Assembly (NCBI GenBank): GCA_011605725.1
Contig: JAAOZP010000011.1
Span: 1 to 64,000, forward strand
Length of the DNA: 64,000 bases
Reading direction: 5' to 3'
Origin: Nitrososphaerota archaeon
GTDB taxonomy: Archaea; Thermoproteota; EX4484-205; JAAOZP01
This document shows positions 18,238-25,605 of the stretch, in pieces. Numbering within the stretch: position 1 is the first letter of the stretch; each line of letters opens with the position of its first letter. The notes under the pieces are model-generated. The model did not search any database. It was not told the origin of the DNA and saw only the letters and a program-made list of their open reading frames with translations. Made by a program: the position numbers and the translations under genes.

Positions 18238-19257
18238 GTGTTTGTGAAATCGATCTGGATGCATCCGGCAGATTTAGACGAGTCAAGAGACCGTTTGAAA
18301 CAAGTATTCTCAAAACTAGCTAAACACGGGTTCTCTAAGGTTTTCCTGTTTGTAAAGAACAGCGATGGCACTGTCATCTTCAGAACTAGGAACCCAGAGA
18401 TCCGTTCTACTATGTTCAGCACGGGTGAAGACATTCTTAAGAATGCGATTATGGTTGCGCATGATTTAAACGTGGAAGTTCACCCTACTTTCGTAGTTTT
18501 CTGCGAAGGCAATTGGAAAGGATGGGGAATGCCTTCTGAGCCAGGGGTATGGCTTTCGAAAAACCCGAGTCTAGTGCAATACGACAGGAAGGGAATACCG
18601 ATAATGAGATGGGCGGATCCTGCTAAGACGGAAGTTAGGAGACACGAGGCAGAGTTAATGCTTGAAGTTGTGAAAAACTATGATGTGGATGGGATCCAGC
18701 TGGATTATATAAGGTATCCTGAGGAAGCCGAGGGTTGCTTCTGCGATCATTGCAGGAAAACTTTTAGAGAACTGCATGGAATTGACCCTAAAGACATAAC
18801 TCAGCCTGATCAAAACATGAGCAAATGGGTTCAATGGAGGGCTCTGAACATCACTAGTTTCGTCGAGGAGCTTAGACTTGAATTGAGACGGGAGAAAGCG
18901 AGTGTCAAGCTTTCAGCCGCAGTCTTTAAAGACTATCCCAGATGCCTAGTCACGGTTGCTCAAGACTGGCCCTTGTGGGTTAAGAAAGGGTTTTTAGATT
19001 TCATCTGTCCAATGACTTACGAGTATGACTCTAAAGTAGCCAGGTATCTTGCTAGGAATCACAGAGCTGCTGTCGGTGGCGGAGCAACCATATATGAAGG
19101 TGTTGGGAAGAAATCCAGCCAATCCATCCTGTCCTCTGTTGAAGTTCTTGAACAGGCAGAGATTTTTAAGGAGGAAGGGGCTAATGGAATTACAATATTT
19201 GCCTACTCCTCCCTAACTGACGATGATCTTAATACTCTTGATAAATTAGGAGACTGA
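18238..19257 (+). CDS. GHL10/DUF187-type glycoside-hydrolase-like TIM-barrel protein
   Basis: A 339-residue protein of the glycosyl-hydrolase-like 10 family (PF02638, YngK-like). Visible signatures: an N-terminal strand with SIWMHP, the barrel segment DGIQLDYIRYP around residues 155-165 that carries the presumed catalytic acids, a metal-binding-looking CFCDHC just after it, and DFICPMTYEYD toward the C-terminus. Bacterial members are exported lipoproteins acting on cell-wall-type glycans; this one lacks a signal peptide and should be cytoplasmic. It starts with GTG after a GGAGGG, 14 bases past the OPT paralogue stop, and closes the operon. It may process what the OPT/M28 system brings in. 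Confidence 0.8.
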   Translation: MFVKSIWMHPADLDESRDRLKQVFSKLAKHGFSKVFLFVKNSDGTVIFRTRNPEIRSTMFSTGEDILKNAIMVAHDLNVEVHPTFVVFCEGNWKGWGMPSEPGVWLSKNPSLVQYDRKGIPIMRWADPAKTEVRRHEAELMLEVVKNYDVDGIQLDYIRYPEEAEGCFCDHCRKTFRELHGIDPKDITQPDQNMSKWVQWRALNITSFVEELRLELRREKASVKLSAAVFKDYPRCLVTVAQDWPLWVKKGFLDFICPMTYEYDSKVARYLARNHRAAVGGGATIYEGVGKKSSQSILSSVEVLEQAEIFKEEGANGITIFAYSSLTDDDLNTLDKLGD

Positions 19258-19453
19258 TTCATTCTTACTCTATAGGCATATTCCACTTAAGAATCCTACT
19301 GCTGGCAAAAAGCTCGTCAGCGCGCGAGAATCAGTCCTATTAAAAGTCGAAAACAGGAGCCTCATATCATTGCTAGAACACTCTAAAGCTCCTTATTAGG
19401 AGGAGAATGTTTCAAAGCAAGGATTAAATACTCTTCTTTCATTCGCGAAAGCG

Positions 19454-19717
19454 ATGGAAGACAAGCTCGTGCTTTGCATACTAATCGTCTTCTTCACGCT
19501 GCCCGTCATTCTAAATGCTTTTATAAAGCTTGAGGATGTTCCAAGCCGATTAACGGTTACTCTGAAAGAAATAACCGTGAAGGTTCCGGGCTTAGAATCT
19601 GCCTACCACTGGGTGAAAAAACTCACGGCTGAAGGATACCTTGTTGAGCTCCTCCCCATAAATGAGCCAGGATATCTATATGAAATACATGGAATAAAGT
19701 ATATTTTTCAGCAATAA
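19454..19717 (+). CDS. Small single-helix membrane protein, unknown
   Basis: An 87-residue protein with one N-terminal membrane helix (LVLCILIVFFTLPVIL, about 6-22) and a soluble remainder of predicted alternating strands and helices (SAYHWVKKLTAEGYLVELLP). The soluble part looks folded, not random. A TATA-like GATTAAATAC at about 19422-19431 lies 23-32 bases upstream, fitting a leaderless start at the ATG. I do not recognise the family. It begins the accessory island and is not coupled to the operon upstream. Confidence 0.5.
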   Translation: MEDKLVLCILIVFFTLPVILNAFIKLEDVPSRLTVTLKEITVKVPGLESAYHWVKKLTAEGYLVELLPINEPGYLYEIHGIKYIFQQ

Positions 19718-19849
19718 TAACAGGGTGGATTCACATATGTTCAAACACAGTCTTCAAAAAGCTAGCGCACGCATAGTTGGCTGAATACATGTTAGACAAG
19801 TATGTTGAACCCCCAAGGTTAAGAATTGGTCAAAGATTCCTCACCATAA

Positions 19850-20005
19850 ATACTCCGGGTATTCATCAAGCTCTTCAAAGGCGAGAGGCTTTTGAAGGAG
19901 GACGAAGAGGCTGAGAAGAAATTGAGGAATATGGACTGGAATCTCATTAAGCGCGCTAGCAGCATGAGAGATAATGTCTCCTTTTTAGAAGAATTAGATT
20001 TTTGA
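19850..20005 (+). pseudogene. Coding remnant, possibly antitoxin-like C-terminus
   Basis: Between two genes lies an open stretch of 51 codons ending TGA that reads as a good protein tail (LLKEDEEAEKKLRNMDWNL and on to FLEELDF) but has a TAA directly upstream and no suitable start codon. The amphipathic, charged helix composition is typical of short antitoxin or ribbon-helix-helix tails. The rest of 19718-20112 shows nothing else that I can support. Probably the C-terminal relic of a lost small gene. Confidence 0.3.
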
Positions 20006-20112
20006 AATCGCATAATCGTCCTTTTTGCACCTTAATCTTTAGAGGAGCCTAAAATTTTGAAGCCGGATGCGGTAGAAAAGTTAAAATTCCTCCGCGAGGT
20101 CTTCACATTGGC

Positions 20113-20817
20113 TTGACTGAGCTACTCTATATGGATGATTCGTATTTGAAGGAGTTCGAAGCCAGGGTTGTTGAAGTCTCGGGAGACAGTGTAGTGCTTG
20201 ACAAGACGGCATTTCACCCTAGGGGAGGAGGTCTTCCAGAAGACACCGGGGCTCTTATTAAAGAAGGGAGGAAAGTAAAAGTCGTTCAGGTATCAAGCGA
20301 AGGGGGAAGGGTCCTGCATTCCGCGCCAGGTCACGGGTTTAGCGTGGGCGATACTGTCAAAGGTGTCCTGGATTGGGAGAGAAGATACCTAATCATGAGG
20401 ATGCACACAGGTATTCACGCTTTAGCATCGGTTTTCAATAAGAGGGCTGGGGCCCTGATAACTGGGAACCAGGTTAACGTGGATAAGTCTAGGCTCGACC
20501 TGAACCTTGAGAAGATGGATAGGGCCCTGATAGATGATGTTTTCCGTGAAACTAACACGGAGCTCGCATCAGGAAGGACGGTTAAGATATACTATCTTCC
20601 AAGAGAAGAGGCCCTTAAGATACCTGGGATAGTTAAGCTGGCCGAGGCAGCGCCGCCCAGTGTTGAAAGGCTCAGGATAGTTGAGATAGAGGGGCTGGAT
20701 ATTCAGGCTGACGGCGGGCCTCACGTAGCTAACACAAAGGAAGTTGGGGAGCTAGTCCTCTTAAAAGTCGAAAACAAGGGGAGGAACAATAGGAGAGTTT
20801 ACTTCACGCTTAAATAA
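20113..20817 (+). CDS. alaX: AlaX-type alanyl-tRNA editing hydrolase
   Basis: A 234-residue freestanding editing protein (AlaX-M size) that hydrolyses mischarged Ser-tRNA(Ala) or Gly-tRNA(Ala). The N-terminal barrel carries TAFHPRGGGLPEDTG, the family glycine motif. Zinc ligands H98 and H102 are in MRMHTGIH, and H204 in DGGPHVANT. The usual Cys four residues before the last His is Asp200 here, so zinc coordination may differ. The start is TTG, 25-33 bases after GTTAAAATT at 20080-20088, fitting a leaderless message; ATG 20131 is a shorter alternative. It is monocistronic. Confidence 0.87.
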   Translation: MTELLYMDDSYLKEFEARVVEVSGDSVVLDKTAFHPRGGGLPEDTGALIKEGRKVKVVQVSSEGGRVLHSAPGHGFSVGDTVKGVLDWERRYLIMRMHTGIHALASVFNKRAGALITGNQVNVDKSRLDLNLEKMDRALIDDVFRETNTELASGRTVKIYYLPREEALKIPGIVKLAEAAPPSVERLRIVEIEGLDIQADGGPHVANTKEVGELVLLKVENKGRNNRRVYFTLK

Positions 20818-20941
20818 CTGTATAGCGTGCACTGGAAAAACAAAAAATCTTTTGAATGTCCAACAGTTAAGGCAAGTTTAACCTGATTTCAACCTACTTG
20901 CAGATACTAATCAAAAATGGGGAAAATAAGGGAGGTTTTAT

Positions 20942-21925
20942 TTACATGCAAGGAAGCCCATAGCTATAGTAAAAGTTTACATTGCCCCAATGATTCTCTC
21001 CACCCCAGCAATCGTGACCCACTTGGGCAGTATTTTCAAAATTCACTGAGAGGAAAGGAGGCACGTAGTAAAGAAGAGCAGATGCTCTACCTCTCGCCTC
21101 CACATAACAGGCAGTTGTATGTTGCCCTGAAACTTCTTTATTTAACCAGCATGTCGTCCAAAGTGGAAAGTGAACTTGATGAGAAGTATATGCATAAACC
21201 CAAATTTCAACCCCATAGTTCCAGTAAAAATCTCCTGCTGCAGTCACCGAATATATCAAATTAGAGCCTAGATAAGCGGATGTCGTAGTCCAATCATAAG
21301 TATGGTAGATGGTTCCTTCTACGTAAGTTATAGAATTTATTTGAATCGGGATTTCATAGTAAGTTGCTTCTCCCTTTACTTCGTAATGAATTTTCTCATT
21401 GGTTGTATCATTGTAGGACTTTGAATAAAACGTCCTTAGGATAAAAATGCCTACTTGAGTCGTTTTTTCTAAAACATCTATCTTACCTTTGGATAGCTTC
21501 CAAGAAACCTCAAGATAATGGTTAGGTTTGTCCGTTGAAAAAATTGTTATATAATAGTTCTCTATAACTTCAAATGTAGCAACCTCTTCAAAGGGAAACA
21601 TTCTCTTCAAGATCTCTTTACTTTGAGGCTCTATCTCCACTCTTTTATAAGGAAAACTTTTTGGAATTCTGTTAAATTTATTTATGAATGCTTGAGTTGT
21701 ATTGATTACTTCCGGCATATTATTTTGTGGAAACTCAATTCTAAAACTTACGTTCGTGTTCATACAGGAAGGACAAAAGGGGCCGAGCCTGCTGCTTATC
21801 CCCATCGAGAATGGAATAGTGCTAATTGTAAGAAAACTAATGCATCCAATAGTTAGGAAGATCAGGAAAGACCCATATGAAATTATCTGATCCCAGAACC
21901 TTGGATTCTTTACTCCCTCTTTCAT
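20942..21925 (-). CDS. Unknown exported or membrane-anchored protein
   Basis: About 327 residues: one hydrophobic helix near the N-terminus (FLIFLTIGCISFLTIST) and then a long extracellular-type domain rich in Tyr, Trp, Thr and Asn with scattered Cys pairs (CPSCMN early, CWGGENHW near the end). I recognise no family. A leaderless promoter CTTATATTAAG at 21945-21955 selects the ATG at 21925; the reading frame is open up to 22012. Codon use is AT-rich compared with the flanking chromosome, suggesting acquisition by transfer. No neighbour shares its direction. Confidence 0.6.
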   Translation of the reverse strand: MKEGVKNPRFWDQIISYGSFLIFLTIGCISFLTISTIPFSMGISSRLGPFCPSCMNTNVSFRIEFPQNNMPEVINTTQAFINKFNRIPKSFPYKRVEIEPQSKEILKRMFPFEEVATFEVIENYYITIFSTDKPNHYLEVSWKLSKGKIDVLEKTTQVGIFILRTFYSKSYNDTTNEKIHYEVKGEATYYEIPIQINSITYVEGTIYHTYDWTTTSAYLGSNLIYSVTAAGDFYWNYGVEIWVYAYTSHQVHFPLWTTCWLNKEVSGQHTTACYVEARGRASALLYYVPPFLSVNFENTAQVGHDCWGGENHWGNVNFYYSYGLPCM

Positions 21926-21944
21926 AAACCAATGTAGTTGCCAA

Positions 21945-21955
21945 CTTAATATAAG
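21945..21955 (-). promoter_or_regulatory. TATA box of the unknown exported protein
   Basis: On the minus strand CTTATATTAAG lies 20-30 bases before the ATG at 21925, fitting a leaderless transcript and arguing against the longer start at 22012. Confidence 0.5.
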
Positions 21956-22207
21956 TTTTGCGCGCGCTTTTTTACGAATATAATTTATTGGGCACACGCT
22001 GATATACTTCATGGAAATGGTAAGATATTAGCACGCGTCAGTGTAGGTAAGGCATATAATTTATCAGGTAAGCTATAGATATAGCAGATATTAATGGTAA
22101 ATACGTTAGCGCGTGCTTACAAATATAAATTATCGAACGCGTGCTGTGATATCTACAACGAGCTATAAAGCAAGGTTTTAATACTACTTTAAAACTAGTT
22201 TTTATTA

Positions 22208-22479
22208 ATGACCGAGAAAATTACTTCCCTGAAACTCGATTCAGAGCTTTGGAGGAGGGTGAAACTACTTGCGATAAAAGGGGGGTTACTCTTAAAAGTT
22301 TAATTGAAGAATTGCTTGCCCTTGAGGTTTAGGGAGAAGAATTTTTCGAAGGCGAAATGCGAGTTTCAAAGGAACTGTTAGCAGCTTTGGAAGAAAGGAG
22401 GAAGAAAGGAAGAGTACCTTTTGTCATCAAATCGAAGAAAAGCGCTATTGAACTTGTAAGAGAAGGAAGGGGAGAATGA
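22208..22479 (+). pseudogene. vapB: Broken VapB-type ribbon-helix-helix antitoxin
   Basis: Starting at ATG 22208 the reading MTEKITSLKLDSELWRR is a classic ribbon-helix-helix strand-helix. After AIK the frame runs to a stop; restoring one missing base near 22275-22286 (in the AAAAGGGGGG run) gives RGVTLKSLIEELLALEV, then an in-frame TAG at 22330-22332, after which the frame continues as GEEFFEGEMRVSKELLAAL to the TGA at 22477. Thus one frameshift and one nonsense codon. The tail from ATG 22357 could still give a 40-residue peptide. It lies directly upstream of a damaged PIN toxin. Confidence 0.65.
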
Positions 22480-22486
22480 AAGTAAG

Positions 22487-23001
22487 TTGGATACTCCTAG
22501 CTACTACGTTGACACCGGCCTCATAATAGCCAGTATAAACCGTTGGACGAACTGTATGAGGATTCTAACGCGTTTTTTGAAAGCAACTTTAACTTCGTAA
22601 TATCCCCGATTACACTCGTTGAATTATATTGCGTTCTCTCAAGATTGAGAAATGAGCTTGACATTCCGTTTAAAGCAGAACCTTTAATGGATACACTGGT
22701 AACATTCATAATAAAAGACTGTAGGCTTAAGTTATTATCAAAAAGTTACTGCATAAAAAGGGATTTCGCTGGATATGCTTGTAGAATTAGTTTGGAGCAC
22801 TACGTTGCAACTAAGCTGGCAGGCTCATTATGCCTTAGAACACTGGATATGCTCCACCTGTCTTATGCGTGGATTCTGAAGAAAACATCCGGCATAAATC
22901 TATTCGCCACTGGAGACGAAGAAATACTTCAAAAAGCAGAGAGCATAAGAAAAAGCCTTGGTATCAAAGTTTATCATCCGAAACAAGCAGTGCGAGCCTA
23001 A
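22487..23001 (+). pseudogene. vapC: Frameshifted VapC-type PIN-domain toxin
   Basis: A TTG at 22487, behind GGAG and abutting the antitoxin tail, opens YYVDTGLIIASIN, the first PIN aspartate strand. A single-base loss near 22538-22542 throws it out of frame; the remainder, PLDELYEDSNAFFESN onwards, continues in the second frame with the PIN signatures VELYCVL, LRTLDMLHLSYA and FATGDEE to the stop at 22999-23001. PIN toxins are Mg2+-dependent RNases cleaving tRNA or rRNA. With both partners broken the module is presumably dead, unless the lesions are assembly errors. Confidence 0.68.
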
Positions 23002-23889
23002 AAATATGCTATACTTGGAAAAGGACAAGATATTTAACACCGTCATCATTTCCAATTCGCTTCAAATCCCATAGGCTTCCTCAACTACCTTCTATACTGT
23101 TCTTATTCCCCTTCATCTCATTTTAGCGTGCGCGGAATAACGATCTTTAACCATCGAGATTCATCAAACCCTGTTTGAGGAAGAGGATAGATAACCATAA
23201 AACGGAGCAGAGACTCTACCTGCTGCCCCCATGTAACAGGGTGGAGATATCAAGAGTAAATACATTATTAGCCGGCTACAACGCAAGTAAGGTTTTACTT
23301 TTTCCGACTTGCCGCGTCACTAGGTCAACTTCAAGCCAAGGCTTAGAAAGCCTTGTAAGCCAAATATGCTCTCATCTTCTTTAGCGAAAGCCAGGATTGT
23401 AAGTGCTTCCTCCCCCTTCATATTTTACGAGAACATGCCCTACATCTCTTAGCGCGCGAAGCAAAATGCTGACAAAATACAATTTTGAAGAGGATATAAA
23501 AAGCTTCTACAAAAATGGAGAACAAGTATAGTACGGTAACGCATTCAAGATGCTAAATCAGCTTTTGCAGTACTACAGTATCAAGCCAGAGAATCCTTCG
23601 ACCATCTACTCCAATTGCTCCATTGTGTGTCTTTATTTTTTAGAGGTATTATTCTTGGTTTTTCTAATCGCTTCTCTTGTTTCATTTCTATCACCGTTGT
23701 TTTTCCTTTTGGAAAACTTTTAAATCTTTACTTCAGATTTTTTTAAAAAAAATAAAGAAATGTGTACTAGCTTTACTTTTCAGCAAAATATTTAAGACAC
23801 CACACTATGGATTTTTAAACGTATTGGAAAATAAATATATCGGATTATGCCAAAGAAAGAAAGTATCGCTTTCCAAAAAGTCAAGAATT
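23002..23889. other. Long AT-rich intergenic region with small coding relics
   Basis: No convincing complete gene. It contains copies of the GC-rich 10-mer (about 23123-23134 and 23449-23458), a short perfect hairpin with 7-base arms at 23338-23356, a 21-codon frame at 23467 and a 58-codon T-rich frame at 23550 with a hydrophobic tail. A good TATA-like ACTTTTAAATC at about 23717-23727 and another AATATTTAAG at about 23785-23794 precede the PqqD gene, so the start of the RiPP-like transcript and any precursor peptide should lie in the last 150 bases. Confidence 0.5.
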
Positions 23890-24195
23890 ATGCTTAGTCC
23901 TGAGTATACTTTAAGGCTTGAATATTTCGGGGGACTATTATATAATAGGATCACACATGACCTATTCGCCCTTAATGAAAGTGCTGCTGATATGCTTTTT
24001 CTTACCCAATATTCTTTATCAATAGAAGAAATTACTGAAGCATTGAGCAAAGGTGTAAATGAAGGGAAGGATTCGGCAAGCTCAATCATCGAGTTTTTGG
24101 ATTCTCTGTGGATAGCCGGAGTTATAAGGAAAAGTGAGAAGCATGGAAACTTAAATAGGGCTTTAAGTATATTAGGAAAGGTCAGAAACTTGTGA
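23890..24195 (+). CDS. PqqD-like RiPP recognition element protein
   Basis: A 101-residue protein with the PqqD fold pattern: a three-strand beta part (TLRLEYFGGLLYNRITHDLFALNESA) followed by helices (ADMLFLTQYSLSIEEITEAL) and a C-terminal helix ending WIAGVIRK. PqqD-type proteins bind the leader of a ribosomal peptide and present it to a radical SAM enzyme. The ATG at 23890 gives the family length; the frame is open upstream to 23677 but that part is not protein-like. TTG 23824 is an alternative start. Its TGA overlaps the GTG of the radical SAM gene by four bases, a sign of translational coupling. Confidence 0.72.
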   Translation: MLSPEYTLRLEYFGGLLYNRITHDLFALNESAADMLFLTQYSLSIEEITEALSKGVNEGKDSASSIIEFLDSLWIAGVIRKSEKHGNLNRALSILGKVRNL

Positions 24196-25265
24196 ATAGC
24201 CTTAGCTATTTATCAGCTCCGATAGAAGCATTTATTCACTTAACATGGAGTTGTAATATGAGATGTGGTTTCTGTTTTGTAAATGCACCACGAAAACTTT
24301 TACGTAGTCAGTTAGCTTTGCATGAGATAAAAAGAACTATAGATGAATTAGCTGGGATGGGTGTACTGGAGCTGACTATAACAGGTGGTGATCCGCTTTT
24401 AAGCCCCATGTTTATTGAAGTAGCTGAGTATGCAAAAGAGAAAGGACTTATAGTAAACGCTACTATAAATAGTTTGCTTATTAATGAAAATGTAGTAAAC
24501 GAGTTGATAGAAAATCACATCAATGTGCAAGTTCCTTTACATGGTCCAGCCCGTGAACTTCATGATGAATTAACTAACACTCCTGGATCTTTTGATAAAA
24601 CATTAAATGCTATTACACTTTTAGTTAAAGCAGGAGTTAACGTGACGGTTGCAACAACTTTACAGAGAGCAAATAAAGATGTAATTCTTAATATGGTACC
24701 ATTGATTAAATCGCTAGGAGTGAATTTATGGAATATTACGGAGCTGAAACCTGTCGGAAGGGCAAATTTTTCAATGACAATCCCTCTTTATGAACGTCTG
24801 GGACTCCTTAAGGAATTAGAGGAGGAAGCAAAGAAGTATGGTATTCGAATAACAGCCGAGAGAGCATTTTGGTTTATTAATGAGTGTTTTAAAGATTTAC
24901 GCCACATTCTTACCACTGAAGAAGGCCATAAACTTTTTACTCGATGTGGTGCAAGAGTTGGACGATATACTGAAATTACACCTGACGGATTTGTTTATCC
25001 CTGTGATTTGTCACTCGGTCTCGGGTCTAATGAATTCATTGCAGGAGATTTACGCGGACAAACATTCAAAGAGATATGGCACTCATCACCTCTTCTTAGG
25101 AAGATCAGGAGTATTAGAAAAGAGGATATGCATGGAAAATGTAGAGAATGCCATTATTTTGACATCTGCGGAGGAAAATGCAGAGTCTTGGCGTATAAGT
25201 ATTATGGCGATCTTTATGCTAGCGCGCGCGCTTTCATTTCATACTCCAAAGTCTGCAAACCGTAA
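24192..25265 (+). CDS. Radical SAM/SPASM peptide maturase
   Basis: A 357-residue enzyme. The SAM-binding 4Fe-4S cluster is held by C21, C25 and C28 (CNMRCGFC), and TGGDPL follows. The C-terminal SPASM domain is complete: C-x14-G-x4-C around PDGFVYPC, C-x2-C-x5-C-x3-C in CRECHYFDICGGKC, and a last Cys in SKVCKP. This is the PqqE/MftC/AnSME-type architecture for peptide cross-linking or other side-chain chemistry. It begins with GTG overlapping the PqqD stop and ends about 50 bases after the next gene's start. Together with the PqqD-like partner this indicates a ribosomal peptide modification pathway; heme or menaquinone-type SPASM enzymes also pair with such domains, so the product is open. 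Confidence 0.85.
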   Translation: MNSLSYLSAPIEAFIHLTWSCNMRCGFCFVNAPRKLLRSQLALHEIKRTIDELAGMGVLELTITGGDPLLSPMFIEVAEYAKEKGLIVNATINSLLINENVVNELIENHINVQVPLHGPARELHDELTNTPGSFDKTLNAITLLVKAGVNVTVATTLQRANKDVILNMVPLIKSLGVNLWNITELKPVGRANFSMTIPLYERLGLLKELEEEAKKYGIRITAERAFWFINECFKDLRHILTTEEGHKLFTRCGARVGRYTEITPDGFVYPCDLSLGLGSNEFIAGDLRGQTFKEIWHSSPLLRKIRSIRKEDMHGKCRECHYFDICGGKCRVLAYKYYGDLYASARAFISYSKVCKP

Positions 25266-25605
25266 GGAAGACTACATCGTATCACTTAAGATAGTTGGGC
25301 ATGAACTCCTTCATATGTATCTGGACTTAGAGTTCCTCAGAAAAACCTTCTTAACTATTAGTCCTGGTATGTATCTTGTGGAACCTAGCAATAGGTTAGT
25401 GGAGATAGAAGAAGCTATAGCGGAGGCCGTTTCCAGTATTATAGTAAAAAATATATTGGGTAATGGAGCAGTAGCTATATTAAGCCTATCAAAATATGCT
25501 CGTAGCTATAATTCACATGTCCTAAATGAAGTCATCAGCTTAGAAAAGGTACCTCGAAAGTTCTTATCTATGTTAGTAAAAAACAGGGATGTTACGCCTT
25601 GCTGA
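25216..25605 (+). CDS. Small HExxH putative metalloprotease of the RiPP-like locus
   Basis: From ATG 25216, inside the 3' end of the radical SAM gene, a 129-residue frame runs to TGA 25603-25605. It contains HELLH (residues 29-33) and, about 30 residues on, an acidic helix EIEEAIAEAVSS that could supply the third zinc ligand, as in gluzincins. Its last codons overlap the TTG of the MFS gene by seven bases. The region 25266-25598 would otherwise be a gap, and the coupled overlaps at both ends argue for a real gene. Plausible role: leader removal or peptide trimming. The start is uncertain (ATG 25204 also possible); the family is unknown to me. Confidence 0.6.
   Translation: MLARALSFHTPKSANRKEDYIVSLKIVGHELLHMYLDLEFLRKTFLTISPGMYLVEPSNRLVEIEEAIAEAVSSIIVKNILGNGAVAILSLSKYARSYNSHVLNEVISLEKVPRKFLSMLVKNRDVTPC

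Noticed and set aside
19819..20013. Minus-strand 64-codon frame
   Set aside because: Ser/Phe-rich antisense of a better plus-strand coding remnant.
23338..23356. Perfect 7-base-arm hairpin as terminator or small RNA
   Set aside because: Short, with no T-run after it and no gene ending there; likely chance.
23677..23889. Upstream extension of the PqqD-like protein
   Set aside because: Phe/Lys-rich translation of T/A-rich DNA that contains TATA elements; the family begins at about 23890.
24880..25215. Upstream extension of the HExxH gene inside the radical SAM gene
   Set aside because: The radical SAM frame holds the SPASM cysteines there; the alternative frame has no protein character before about 25216.
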